Counted from the first letter of the stretch, positions 8,252 through 17,652 are shown. The stretch is DNA of 64,000 bases from Leptospiraceae bacterium (GCA_024233865.1 JACKPA010000014.1:62001-126000), one strand, 5' to 3'. Notes: generated from the letters alone by a model not told the origin. Made by a program: numbers and translations.

Positions 8252-9300
8252 TTGAAATAGACGTTCAAAAGCAACTCGGCAATTTCAGAATAGATTTGCA
8301 ATTCAAGTCAGCATCAAAGGGAATTACGATCTTATCCGGACCATCCGGGTCTGGAAAAACTTCTCTGATATTTCTTATTGCCGGCTTACTAAAACCGGAT
8401 TCTGGGAAAATCGTTGTAAATAACCAAATACTGTTTGATTCTTGCAACAGGATTGATATTCCGGTTCATAAAAGAAAATGCGGTTGTGTTTTCCAGGATG
8501 GGAAGTTGTTTCCACATTTAAATGTACAAAACAATTTGCTGTTTGGAGTAAAAAATAGTAAACATGCTCAATTGGAAAATATAACTAGTTTGCTGGGAAT
8601 TTCTCATCTTTTAAAAAGGATGCCAACACATTTATCAGGAGGAGAAAAGCAAAGGGTTGCTTTAGGAAGAGCACTCTTGATGAAACCGGAAATTCTCTTG
8701 ATGGATGAGCCACTGGCGTCTTTGGATGCAGATCGCAAAAATGAGCTTTTACCTTACATATCCTCCTTACCGGAAACATTTGGAATTCCTGTCGTATATG
8801 TCACCCATTCCCAAAAAGAGATTTTGCTATTGGGTGACCACTTGGTTAGAATCAAAAATGGAAAAGTGGAAAGCTACGGACAAACAATAGGAGAAATTAA
8901 AATTTCCGGTAGATCAAACTCTCAAGATTACACGGTCTCTGTTATGGAAGGATATCCGGAAAGTTATGACCCAAAATTAGGAATACAAAAAATTCGGTTT
9001 TCCGGCGGTATATTATTTTTAATCCTTAAGAATCCGATAAGTAAGTTTCCAGTGAAAATAGGAATCAACTCTATGGATGTTGCCATATCTCTGGAAAAAC
9101 CGAAAGATATTAGCGTTCAAAATATATTTCAAGGCAGCATAATCGAAATTGAAAGTGTTGAGCAATTTTTCTCTCTTATTACCGTTGATATTGGTGTACT
9201 GCTAAAAGCATTGATTACAAAAGCATCTAATGAGCGATTGTGCTTGAAGGTTGGGATGACAGTCTTTGCAATGGTAAAAACGGTTTCCTTAAATTACTAA
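8248..9300 (+). CDS. modC: molybdate ABC transporter ATP-binding protein
   Basis: 350-residue ATPase that powers ModB. The motifs are complete: Walker A GPSGSGKTS, Q-loop VFQDGKLFPHL, signature LSGGEKQRVALGRALL, Walker B ILLMDEP and the switch His in VTHS. The last 70 or so residues form a Mop/TOBE-type domain, as in full-length ModC, which usually binds molybdate as a regulator. The start is TTG at 8248, overlapping the modB stop, with AAGGA 7 nt upstream. The gene ends 26 nt before the convergent MscS gene; no terminator hairpin is evident in between. Confidence 0.95.
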   Translation: MIEIDVQKQLGNFRIDLQFKSASKGITILSGPSGSGKTSLIFLIAGLLKPDSGKIVVNNQILFDSCNRIDIPVHKRKCGCVFQDGKLFPHLNVQNNLLFGVKNSKHAQLENITSLLGISHLLKRMPTHLSGGEKQRVALGRALLMKPEILLMDEPLASLDADRKNELLPYISSLPETFGIPVVYVTHSQKEILLLGDHLVRIKNGKVESYGQTIGEIKISGRSNSQDYTVSVMEGYPESYDPKLGIQKIRFSGGILFLILKNPISKFPVKIGINSMDVAISLEKPKDISVQNIFQGSIIEIESVEQFFSLITVDIGVLLKALITKASNERLCLKVGMTVFAMVKTVSLNY

Positions 9301-9325
9301 CTATGAACTATCCCAAACACCAATT

Positions 9326-10999
9326 CTATTTATTTTCTATAATATTTTTTAGCTTGAGAATCTCTTCTTCATCTGCCACAAAAACTCTTCTTGCATAAGG
9401 CAAACGAATATTGTTTTCATCAAACATTTCTTTTAGAATTTTTCTAAAGTTTTGAGAAACCGTAATATGCTTACCCGGTAAAACTTTTGTAACGATACGT
9501 ATAATTTGTTCAGCGTCTTCAAAACTTTCTAATCCTTCAACTACTGGAAAGTCTAATATATCTTTATTTGATTCCTTTAGTTTTTTACCAGCTTTCTCAA
9601 TAATTGAATAAACGAAGTCCAAATTAGATTCATAGCCAACTCCAATCTTGACTACAGCATTTGTATAATGTTTTGAATGATTGATAATTTCACCAATATC
9701 ACCATTTTTAATAATATGAAGTTGTCCATCAATGTTCCTTATTTTAGTTACCATTATGTTTACTTCTTCTACTAATCCTTTAGCATCTTTAACTTCAACA
9801 AAATCTCCGACTAAAAAATGTTCTTCAAAAATTATAAGAAATCCAGCAATAAAGTCATTTATAAATTTTTGTGCTCCTAATCCTATAACCAAGCCTAATA
9901 TACCTGCTCCAGCTAAAATTGGTATTGGATTGATATCGATGACTTTTAGCCCCAGGAGCATGGCAGAAAAATAAATTGTATATCCTAACGTACTCGTCAA
10001 AATAGGCTGCATGGTCTTTCTTCTTTTTAGCTCGCTATCCGAAATACTTTTATTACGGAAAAACAGTTCGTATAAAAATAATTTCATTACTTCGACTGCT
10101 ACTCTTGATAAAAAGAATATTCCAATTAGCTCTATTATCTTAGGTCCAAACTCAGATATTTGATCTGTAAATTTAAATTTTAAAAAAGAAAGAATTAAAG
10201 AAGCCCCATAAACATATATACTATATTCAATGTATTTTCTTGCAATTGGTACCAACTTTTTCAATTCTAAATAATATTTTAAAATTGGATATTTGGGAGA
10301 ATATTTTTCGTATAAACCATCAAAGGTTGATATGAAGAAGTCTGAAACTATTACAAGTTCTTTGGCAATCATTAAGGTTAAAAATATTTTATAAATAACC
10401 GTTGTATACGTTGCAATAATTATAGGAATTTTGAAGATAGAAATAAAAAAATAAAATATAATATAAATTACCGATACATTTATAATTTTATAGCCATTAA
10501 TAAAGAATTTTTCAACTGCTTCATCATTTGAAGTCAATTTATCAAAATTTTTTGCTTTTTCTTTTAGTAATTCTAATGTCTTAAATAACTTTGCTTTAAA
10601 TTTTCTATATAAATATACCGCTAAAATCAGTTTAAGGGTACTTTTTAAAGATTCTATCCAAAACTCCTTAGGAATAGAATACAATAAATCTAAATAATAT
10701 TTTAATAAATCATGTTTCTCATATATCAACCAACCATTAAATAAGACCAAAATGATAGATGATAATAAACCAAGTAACGATATTTTTTTCTTGATAAAAG
10801 AATAATTTTTTGAAATAATATTTTCAAACTTTTTTAAATAACTAATTTTTATGATATATTTTTTTAGTAAAAACAAAAGTGTATTAATAATAATAATCAG
10901 ACATATTATAAAAAATAATTCAGCCACTATTACCGATATATTTGAATAAGTAAAATTGACTTTTTTTAAATATTCGCTTATAATTTGTAATTGCTCCAT
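9326..10999 (-). CDS. MscS-family mechanosensitive channel
   Basis: 557-residue membrane protein. Residues 1-300 contain several hydrophobic helices, more than the three of small MscS. The pore helix and beta domain follow: ILGLVIGLGAQKFINDFIAG (about 365-384) and then FLVGDFVEVKDAKGLVEEVN, the usual start of the MscS cytoplasmic beta domain, with a C-terminal alpha/beta part ending near VFVADEEE. It would release solutes on hypo-osmotic shock. The extended N-terminus puts it with the larger YbdG/YnaI-type channels rather than minimal MscS. The gene stands alone, convergent with modC. Confidence 0.88.
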   Translation of the reverse strand: MEQLQIISEYLKKVNFTYSNISVIVAELFFIICLIIIINTLLFLLKKYIIKISYLKKFENIISKNYSFIKKKISLLGLLSSIILVLFNGWLIYEKHDLLKYYLDLLYSIPKEFWIESLKSTLKLILAVYLYRKFKAKLFKTLELLKEKAKNFDKLTSNDEAVEKFFINGYKIINVSVIYIIFYFFISIFKIPIIIATYTTVIYKIFLTLMIAKELVIVSDFFISTFDGLYEKYSPKYPILKYYLELKKLVPIARKYIEYSIYVYGASLILSFLKFKFTDQISEFGPKIIELIGIFFLSRVAVEVMKLFLYELFFRNKSISDSELKRRKTMQPILTSTLGYTIYFSAMLLGLKVIDINPIPILAGAGILGLVIGLGAQKFINDFIAGFLIIFEEHFLVGDFVEVKDAKGLVEEVNIMVTKIRNIDGQLHIIKNGDIGEIINHSKHYTNAVVKIGVGYESNLDFVYSIIEKAGKKLKESNKDILDFPVVEGLESFEDAEQIIRIVTKVLPGKHITVSQNFRKILKEMFDENNIRLPYARRVFVADEEEILKLKNIIENK

Positions 11000-11150
11000 T
11001 GAAACCTCTCTAAAAAGATTTTATACGTTTTGATTATTTAGAACTAGATTATAAATGATATTTTTAAACTAACAAAAAAAAATGATAATAATTGGAGTTA
11101 TTATGGAATACTTTGATCTTCATCATTAAGAATATTTTGTTTATCAAAAT

Positions 11151-11180
11151 TTGGTCGGGATACAATTACGTCCCGACCAA
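11151..11180 (-). terminator. hairpin downstream of the antiporter gene
   Basis: A perfect 10-bp inverted repeat (TTGGTCGGGA at 11151-11160 and its complement at 11171-11180) with a 10-nt loop. It starts 9 nt after the stop of the antiporter gene on the minus strand. The downstream minus-strand bases are A/T-rich (AATTTTG) rather than a clean T-run, so termination is likely but not certain. Confidence 0.55.
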
Positions 11181-11189
11181 AAAACAAAC

Positions 11190-12644
11190 CTAAAAGAAAA
11201 TAAAAGTCATTATGATAAAAATCGGTATCAGTATACCACCGGAATAGAGAATATATCCTCCGAAACTCGGCATTTTTACCTTATTTTCTTCGGCAACGGA
11301 TTTAACCATAAAATTTGGTGCGTTACCTATATAGGTATTTGCCCCCATAAATACAGCTCCTACGGAAATCGCTTGAAGCAATTTTTCGGCTCCCGGAACT
11401 ACATTGGCTATAATCTGGTGAACATCCGTTAGACCTGTAAATCCTTTAGCCAAACTTAAAAAAGTCAGATAGGTTGGAGCATTGTCCAATACGGATGAAA
11501 AAAGTCCGGTTGCCCAGAAGAATTGCCAAGGTTGTGTAACACCTAATTCTTTACCATGCATTTCCAATAAGATCAATGCTGGAATCATAGTGACAAAGAT
11601 TCCGATAAACAAATAAGCTACTTCAATAATCGGATGAAGAGTAAATTTATTCATTTCACGGAATTTTACATTGGTTGTTACTTTTGACAATACTATTAGA
11701 AGAATCATGCAAGCTTCCCTGATGAATCCGATGTATGGATTATGTTTTATTGCCGGAATATAATTTTCATTTAAAAAAGCAACGGAAAGGACCACACCTA
11801 ATAACCAAATAAAGTTTACTTGCCCGGATAGAGATAGTGGCTCGATATGGGTCGTATCCTCTTTGATGTCTGCTTTGGTTTCTTTTTTGTGTTGGATGGT
11901 ATCCCAAATAAAGTATACTACAAGCAGTATGCTTACAGAAAAAAGCATTTCCGGAAACAAACCGAAAGTCCAAGTAAAAGGAACTCCTTGCAAATACCCT
12001 AAAAATAGAGGCGGATCACCTAAAGGAGTTAAAGAGCCTCCGATATTGGATACTATAAAAATAAAAAATATAACCGTGTGAACAACGTGTTTTCGCTCGG
12101 AATTTGTTTTTAAAACCGGACGTATAAGAAGCATGGATGCCCCTGTGGTTCCGATAAAAGAAGCCAAAATTCCACCAATTAACAAAAATATTGTGTTGTT
12201 CAAAGGTGTAGCCTTTATATCTCCTTTTAAAACAATTCCACCGGAAATATAAAAAAGAGAACCAAGCAAAATGATAAACGGAACGTATTCAAAAACAATA
12301 GTATGGTAAATTTTTCCACCCCAATGGCTGTACATCAAAATCCCAAAGGCTATACCTCCAAAAATACCGGAGATAATGAGTTTGTTATTATTATTCTCCC
12401 ACCAATGAGCTAATTTGTGAGATGCTATTGGGAATATGGCAATGGAAAGCAACATAGCCGCAAATGGTATGACAGTCCACAAAGGAAGGTCATCACCCAT
12501 TTCACCGTGATGCCCCTGATTTTCAGAATGTTCTACCTGATGCCCCGGAGGTTGCTCCGTTTCCTGCCCGATTAGCGGAAGGAAAGAAAAGAGAGATAAA
12601 ATCATAACAATTAAAAAACAAGTAATTTTCTTTATTTTAAACAT
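11190..12644 (-). CDS. sodium:proton antiporter, CitMHS/NhaD-type
   Basis: 484-residue polytopic membrane protein with about 12 hydrophobic segments after an unusual N-terminus: a signal-like helix followed by a His/Glu-rich stretch (HQVEHSENQGHHGEMGDD) that may face the periplasm. The core has FIGTTGASMLLIRPVLKTN and SNIGGSLTPLGDPPLFLGYL, signatures of the ion-transporter superfamily branch annotated as citrate/arsenite or NhaD-like Na+/H+ antiporters (CitMHS_2). Its partner helix near the end is GANTYIGNAPNFMVKSVAEE. It would exchange sodium for protons across the inner membrane; other ions cannot be excluded. The His-rich stretch could bind metal or sense pH, which is inference. Confidence 0.82.
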   Translation of the reverse strand: MFKIKKITCFLIVMILSLFSFLPLIGQETEQPPGHQVEHSENQGHHGEMGDDLPLWTVIPFAAMLLSIAIFPIASHKLAHWWENNNNKLIISGIFGGIAFGILMYSHWGGKIYHTIVFEYVPFIILLGSLFYISGGIVLKGDIKATPLNNTIFLLIGGILASFIGTTGASMLLIRPVLKTNSERKHVVHTVIFFIFIVSNIGGSLTPLGDPPLFLGYLQGVPFTWTFGLFPEMLFSVSILLVVYFIWDTIQHKKETKADIKEDTTHIEPLSLSGQVNFIWLLGVVLSVAFLNENYIPAIKHNPYIGFIREACMILLIVLSKVTTNVKFREMNKFTLHPIIEVAYLFIGIFVTMIPALILLEMHGKELGVTQPWQFFWATGLFSSVLDNAPTYLTFLSLAKGFTGLTDVHQIIANVVPGAEKLLQAISVGAVFMGANTYIGNAPNFMVKSVAEENKVKMPSFGGYILYSGGILIPIFIIMTFIFF

Positions 12645-12736
12645 AGAAATCCCTAATTATAGTTTATTAAGAATAGATGTTAATTAATTTGGATTTTCGA
12701 TTTCAAGATTTTTTCTCAAAGTAAGGAATTTTTTAA

Positions 12737-13966
12737 ATGAGACACCCGGTATTGATTGCAGAAGACGATGAAAACAACAGAAAAACCATGGAAGAAGTTT
12801 TGAAGCTACGAAATTATGAAGTATATACAGCTAAAAATGGAATCGAAGCTTTAAAACTCTTTGAAAAATTTAGATTTCGTGTCATTTTAACAGATTTGAA
12901 TATGCCTAACATGGATGGAATTGAGCTTATAGAGGAATTAAGCAAATTAGAATTAATGCCTATTATTATTGTACAAACTGTTATCAAAGACATAAATGTG
13001 ATTATTCAACTCATCAAAAAAGGTGTCTATGATTATATTTCCAAACCATACAAATCGGAAGAAATTATACATAGAGTAGAAAAGGCTTTTGAAGTAGCAC
13101 ATCTGAGAAATATCAAATACATTGCAGAAAAGGAGCGTGAATTGCGCTATGCTCAACATTTGGAATGGGATGCTTGGAAAAACAACATCTTAAACAAAGA
13201 TATGGAAAAGAAGGAAGAAATCATGTATGAAAGCATGAATACAATTTTTAGTCAAGGAGCCGGTTTTGGTGCTTTAGTATCCATTATAAGTTTAATACAA
13301 TCCAAGAGTGTAGAAGAGGGGGATTATTACAAAATTCACAAAAAATTGTTCAAGTTTTTGGTGGACAATGGGACGAAAGCAAATCAAGTTATTGAAACCT
13401 TCCAGGAATTAAACCATATACTTCACTCCAATCTGTCTACCGAAGAAATGACCATTTCTAAATTTCATGGTGTTATATCAGAATTATTTAAAAAACTAGA
13501 AAAGTACGCGAGTTTAAAGAACCAAACTTTGAAATTGTTTGAATACAAAAAATCTTCTCCTGAGAAAAAAATTTCCATAAACTTGGAATATATTCTAAAA
13601 GCCTTTGAAGAACTAATATTCAATGCAATGAAATTTTCTGATAAAAACGTCAATATTTATATGTTATTCGAGACCAAAGGAGATAAATTACTTTTATCAA
13701 TATTAAACCCTCCGGATTCATCCGACCCGAATACTCGCCCTGGAATACTAGAAGAATACTCACATATCATATTTGAACCCTACTACAGGATTTCAAAGCT
13801 TGTTTTTCCACATTATCCTACAATGGATTTCGGATTAGGCTTGTCATTGGTTGACAAGATTATAAAGCGTCATGGAGGTTCTATTAGTGCTTATAATATT
13901 AAAAGTTATATCGAGATGGAAGCAAAGTTAATGGTCAGCTTTCAAGTGGAAATATCTTTGGTATAA
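12737..13966 (+). CDS. response regulator receiver fused to a HATPase domain (paralogue)
   Basis: 409 residues with the same plan as the protein at 4323-5558. The receiver domain has EDDE, phospho-acceptor Asp in LTDLNMPNMDG, Thr in IIIVQTV, and Lys in YISKPYK. The helical linker contains SQGAGFGALVSIISLI where a kinase His-box would be. The HATPase domain has N-box ELIFNAMKFSDKN and glycine box DFGLGLSLVDKIIKRHGG. The two paralogues also share AFEVAHLRNI-like sequence after the receiver and FEPYYRISKLVFPHYPT before the glycine box, so they arose by duplication. AAGGA precedes the ATG. Its 3' end overlaps the convergent TerB-like gene by 39 nt. It stands alone, divergent from the antiporter gene. 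Confidence 0.82.
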   Translation: MRHPVLIAEDDENNRKTMEEVLKLRNYEVYTAKNGIEALKLFEKFRFRVILTDLNMPNMDGIELIEELSKLELMPIIIVQTVIKDINVIIQLIKKGVYDYISKPYKSEEIIHRVEKAFEVAHLRNIKYIAEKERELRYAQHLEWDAWKNNILNKDMEKKEEIMYESMNTIFSQGAGFGALVSIISLIQSKSVEEGDYYKIHKKLFKFLVDNGTKANQVIETFQELNHILHSNLSTEEMTISKFHGVISELFKKLEKYASLKNQTLKLFEYKKSSPEKKISINLEYILKAFEELIFNAMKFSDKNVNIYMLFETKGDKLLLSILNPPDSSDPNTRPGILEEYSHIIFEPYYRISKLVFPHYPTMDFGLGLSLVDKIIKRHGGSISAYNIKSYIEMEAKLMVSFQVEISLV

Positions 13967-14158
13967 CTCAGCAATTATAAATTCCACAAAATCGTTTAAT
14001 AAATCGTTATCAATCTCCAAAGAACGAATGAGGGAGGAGAGGCATTTTCCCTCATCATTGGAAATTCCCGCACCTGTAATACTCATTATCAAAGCCAAAC
14101 CATAAAGAAATCTCTTTTTGTCGATAATATCGGCAGATTTTAAGGGATGATTTTTCAT
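13928..14158 (-). CDS. small TerB-like helical protein
   Basis: 76-residue helical protein. The segment KRFLYGLALIMSITGAGISN, continuing DEGKCLSSLI, resembles the TerB / co-chaperone fold pattern of a hydrophobic helix, a short acidic loop and a second helix. It lacks the usual ADGxI sequence and is shorter than most TerB domains. The gene overlaps the end of the receiver-HATPase gene by 39 nt on the opposite strand. The match is by pattern only; a function in stress or tellurite resistance should not be assumed. Confidence 0.4.
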   Translation of the reverse strand: MKNHPLKSADIIDKKRFLYGLALIMSITGAGISNDEGKCLSSLIRSLEIDNDLLNDFVEFIIAELYQRYFHLKADH

Positions 14159-14255
14159 CAGGGTTTGCTTTTCCGTAAAGGAGAAAAATGACTTTCATCA
14201 AAGTATAATCCAATTGAGTTTCATTCTTATAAAGTCCAACAGCTTTCGGGCTAAT

Positions 14256-14825
14256 TCAGATTAGGTTACTAATTAAATCTGAAAACGCTCTACCGCTTTC
14301 AATAGTCCTTTTTTCATCATTTGTTGCAAGCCAATCAAGCATGAGCCCTCGATAAAATGAAACGAAAATGATTGCATATTTCGTTGAATCAATTCCGATT
14401 TTATTATTTATGATAATCTCGACTTCATTGATCCAGTTGTACAAAACTTCATTAAAAAAATTATCATACTTTTTAACGTCTCTTAATGCTTTAGTGTATA
14501 ACTCAAGGAAAAGCAATAAAGAATTTTTGTTTTCATCTTTAAATATAGTTTCCAAATAAATCTGTGAAACATCGCCAAGTGATTCATTTGAATGTTCTGA
14601 TAAGAGATTTTTTAGAATATTTTTATGTTTAATACTTAGATGGATGAATATGGAATTAATTAATTTCTCATAAGAATCAAAATGATAAATGAGCATACGG
14701 GCACTCACACCGGTTTCCCTGGCAATATCTCTTAGACTCAGATTGTTTAAGCCATTTTGAGACAGAACAGAAAGAACTTTTTCCAGTATTTCTTCTTTGA
14801 TTTTATTATTAGGTTTTCTACTCAT
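14256..14825 (-). CDS. TetR-family transcriptional regulator
   Basis: 189-residue repressor. Residues 10-55 are the TetR helix-turn-helix: EKVLSVLSQNGLNNLSLRDI leads into ARETGVSARMLIYHFDSYEK, with the typical YYHF-like recognition end. The rest is a helical ligand-binding and dimerisation domain with no recognisable specificity. It is the second gene of a two-gene unit, 9 nt after the membrane-protein gene at 14835-15179. A palindrome inside the promoter of that unit (15213-15226) is the likely operator, so the repressor probably controls its own operon together with the membrane protein. Confidence 0.88.
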   Translation of the reverse strand: MSRKPNNKIKEEILEKVLSVLSQNGLNNLSLRDIARETGVSARMLIYHFDSYEKLINSIFIHLSIKHKNILKNLLSEHSNESLGDVSQIYLETIFKDENKNSLLLFLELYTKALRDVKKYDNFFNEVLYNWINEVEIIINNKIGIDSTKYAIIFVSFYRGLMLDWLATNDEKRTIESGRAFSDLISNLI

Positions 14826-14834
14826 GACATAAAC

Positions 14835-15179
14835 TTATCTGTTTGCTCTCTCCTTTCCCAAAAAAAATTCTTTCATATCTCCTTTCGATTTGAAAGATAT
14901 AAAAAGGAGATATGGAGCAAGCAGCATTATTCCGCCAACAATTCCTAATGCACCCAGTGCAAGTCCCCCAAGAGAGAAATTATTACGCCAAGCGAGCCAC
15001 AAACCGGATAGGATTAGGAAGCATGAAAAGTCGAAATTGAACTGCCCTGACCATGTCATAGCTGCTATATCACCAAAGAAAATTGGAAACAGATTCCAAC
15101 CATGCTGAAAGCCTGTTATACCAGTGTAGATTAGGATGCCTGTAATTAAAATAGCCAAAAGAATTTGAAACGCCTTCAT
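14835..15179 (-). CDS. small membrane protein in a TetR operon
   Basis: 114 residues with four predicted membrane helices: residues 4-24, about 32-50, 55-68 and 72-95. It has a conserved-looking loop (FQHGWNLFPIFFGDIAAMTW) and a cytoplasmic end KSKGDMKEFFLGKERANR. It looks like the small DUF2834-type membrane proteins, but that is an impression only. It is the first gene of the unit and shares the TetR-type promoter and operator at 15210-15238. The product might sense or transport the inducer, but nothing in the sequence proves it. Confidence 0.6.
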   Translation of the reverse strand: MKAFQILLAILITGILIYTGITGFQHGWNLFPIFFGDIAAMTWSGQFNFDFSCFLILSGLWLAWRNNFSLGGLALGALGIVGGIMLLAPYLLFISFKSKGDMKEFFLGKERANR

Positions 15180-15209
15180 AATATTTTTCCTTTAAAATAT
15201 ATTTAAATT

Positions 15210-15238
15210 AATGTAACAAGTGCTACGTTTTTTGTCAA
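15210..15238 (-). promoter_or_regulatory. promoter with overlapping TetR-type operator
   Basis: On the minus strand, TTGACA (15233-15238) and TACATT (15210-15215) are separated by exactly 17 nt. The -10 matches the consensus in 4 of 6 positions and the -35 in all 6. Inside lies an imperfect palindrome, GTAACA-AG-TGCTAC (15213-15226, arms matching at 5 of 6 positions), which overlaps the -10. A TetR repressor bound there would block polymerase. It lies 30-60 nt upstream of the membrane protein/tetR pair. Confidence 0.6.
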
Positions 15239-15368
15239 CGATTTTTTAATAAAAATGTTCACCTTCTCCTTTTGGAAAATAAAAGAGACGTAGCAGAAAA
15301 TAAGCTTAAAGCCTTGGCGGAAAGGCAATGATTTTTATATCCTATTAGGTTATTAAGAGGTCATCAAT

Positions 15369-17552
15369 ATGAATAACCAACTTTTAGAAAACCTAAATCC
15401 GTCTCAAAAAGCTGCTGTTTTACAAACAAATGGTCCCGTTTTGATTTTGGCAGGTGCCGGATCAGGTAAAACAAGAGTTATTACCCACAGAATTGCTCAC
15501 TTGATTTTGAATGAAAACGTTCCTCCTTATAAAATTTGTTCGGTTACCTTTACCAATAAAGCAGCTGCTGAAATGCAAGAACGGGTGAAAGAACTAATAC
15601 CAAGATCCTCCGAATACGTACAAATTCGAACATTTCACTCCTTATGCCTAAACATCCTCAAACGTGACTCCGTACACGCCGGACTACAACCAGGTTTTAC
15701 GGTTTATGATACCGATCTCCAAGAATCTTTGATAAAACAGATAATCAAAGATTTACACATCGGGCGAGATGATATTAAACCGAGTACTGCTGTAAATGCC
15801 ATTAGTCGAGCCAAAGATTCCCTTATCCTTCCCGATGAATACGCCGCTACCAAAGGAAAAAATTATTATGAAATGGAAATTGCTAAAATTTATGAAGAGT
15901 ATGAAAAACGAAAAGCCATTCAAAATGGAGTCGATTTTGGCGACTTGATCTTGAAAACATACCTTATGTTTAAAAACTCACCCGAAATTCTTCAGAAATA
16001 CCACGACAGGTGGGAATACATAATGGTAGATGAATACCAAGATACAAACAAAATTCAATACTATCTCACCAAACTTTTGGCAGAAAAGCACCAAAATTTA
16101 TGTGTTGTAGGTGATGATGATCAATCCATTTACTCTTGGAGGGGAGCTGACATTAACAATATTCTCGATTTTGAAAAGGACTTCCCAAATACATTTACCG
16201 TTAAGTTAGAAGAAAACTATCGTTCAACTTCCAACATTATAAAAGCTGCTTCTACTTTAATCCAAAACAATATAGGAAGAAAGGAAAAGGTAATTTTTAC
16301 CAACCAATCTCCGGGTGAAAAAATTTCCTTATCTCAATACACAAATGATACGGATGAAGCTTATTCCATTATAAAAAAGATACAAGAACTGTATAAACAA
16401 GAAAAGTCCTATTCCAAATTTGCGATTTTTTATAGAACAAATGCTCAGTCTAGATATTTTGAGGAAGCTCTAAGAAGTTCGGCAATTCCTTATAAAATTT
16501 TTGGTGGGTTTCGGTTTTTTGATAGAGCAGAAATCAAAGACCTACTTGCCTATTTAGCAGTTATCAATAATCCCGTAGATTCTTCTTCCCTTTTACGAAT
16601 CATCAATAAACCAGCAAGACGTATTGGAGATACAACAATAGAAAAGCTAAGACAACTTTCCATAGAAGAAGGTATTTCTATTCTTGAAGCTCTTAATTCG
16701 GATAAAATTAAAATGCAAAAAGCAACTAAAAACAAAGCCAAAGAATTGTACAAAACCCTTGAAGAACTAATCGACTTAAGTCCAACAAATCGACCGTCTT
16801 CCATAGCACAACTCACCTTAGAAAAAACCGGTCTTTTGGATGAATATAAAAATAATAAAAACCCGGAATCTCTTACAAAAATAGAAAACCTCGAACAATT
16901 GATAAATTCTATTATAGAATACGAAGAAGAATCTGAAGAACCAAGCTTAGATGATTATTTAGGCAAAATCAGTTTGATCACAAGCGAAGAAAATAAAAAT
17001 GAGTCCCAAGATTGTATCGTTTTAATGACGGTTCACAACTCAAAAGGTTTGGAATTTGATTACGTATTTTTAGCAGGAATGGAGGAAGGAACTTTTCCGC
17101 ATCGTATGTCTATGGATACGGCAAGTGAACTTGAAGAAGAACGAAGGCTTTGCTACGTCGCTATTACAAGAGCCAGAAAAAAGTTATTTATTAGTCATTC
17201 CGAACACAGCAGAAGATATGGAGATATACAATACAAAATTCCTTCCAGGTTTCTAAGTGAAATACCGGAAAACTTAATTATTGCCAATAAACAGTATGGA
17301 AATAATAGGATTCCGGAAGCAACACCCTACCCTATCCATACAAAATTTCCAACCCAAGACCATAAAACTAAAACGGCTGTGTCAAACGGAGGGAATTTCC
17401 AAATCAGTTCAAAAGTCCTCCATAAAGCATATGGTGTTGGAAAGATAATTGAAATATATGGAAAGGGAGATAATACAAGCGTAAAAATTCAGTTTGATTA
17501 TTTTACCAAAAAATTTTTTTTGAAATATACACCTTTAGAACTTTTGGAGTAA
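15369..17552 (+). CDS. pcrA: UvrD/PcrA DNA helicase
   Basis: 727-residue superfamily-1 helicase that unwinds DNA 3' to 5' in repair and in clearing replication blocks. The motifs are in order: I LILAGAGSGKTRVITHR (about 24-40), II VDEYQDTN, III GDDDQSIYSWRGA, IV YRTNAQSRYFEE, V TVHNSKGLEFDYVFLAGMEE and VI ALITRARKK-like VAITRARKKLF. The C-terminus has KAYGVGKIIEIYGKGDN, the tudor-like tail typical of PcrA that binds RNA polymerase. AAGAGG lies 9 nt before the ATG. A second helicase of this family lies at 23297-25315 and lacks that tail. The gene stands alone. Confidence 0.95.
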   Translation: MNNQLLENLNPSQKAAVLQTNGPVLILAGAGSGKTRVITHRIAHLILNENVPPYKICSVTFTNKAAAEMQERVKELIPRSSEYVQIRTFHSLCLNILKRDSVHAGLQPGFTVYDTDLQESLIKQIIKDLHIGRDDIKPSTAVNAISRAKDSLILPDEYAATKGKNYYEMEIAKIYEEYEKRKAIQNGVDFGDLILKTYLMFKNSPEILQKYHDRWEYIMVDEYQDTNKIQYYLTKLLAEKHQNLCVVGDDDQSIYSWRGADINNILDFEKDFPNTFTVKLEENYRSTSNIIKAASTLIQNNIGRKEKVIFTNQSPGEKISLSQYTNDTDEAYSIIKKIQELYKQEKSYSKFAIFYRTNAQSRYFEEALRSSAIPYKIFGGFRFFDRAEIKDLLAYLAVINNPVDSSSLLRIINKPARRIGDTTIEKLRQLSIEEGISILEALNSDKIKMQKATKNKAKELYKTLEELIDLSPTNRPSSIAQLTLEKTGLLDEYKNNKNPESLTKIENLEQLINSIIEYEEESEEPSLDDYLGKISLITSEENKNESQDCIVLMTVHNSKGLEFDYVFLAGMEEGTFPHRMSMDTASELEEERRLCYVAITRARKKLFISHSEHSRRYGDIQYKIPSRFLSEIPENLIIANKQYGNNRIPEATPYPIHTKFPTQDHKTKTAVSNGGNFQISSKVLHKAYGVGKIIEIYGKGDNTSVKIQFDYFTKKFFLKYTPLELLE

Positions 17553-17652
17553 TAAATTATTTTAATTTTTATAAAAATTAGTTGAAATATACACATAATT
17601 TGAAAATATAATATTTTTAATTGTAAAGTAATATGAGAAAAGGTTGGTCAAT

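Noticed and set aside
11103..11131. Eight-codon open frame (MEYFDLHH) with GGAG upstream
   Set aside because: Too short and isolated; no leader-type structure or downstream gene on that strand that it could regulate.
15311..15326. GCCTT/AAGGC hairpin upstream of pcrA
   Set aside because: Only 5 bp long and not followed by a T-run; likely chance.
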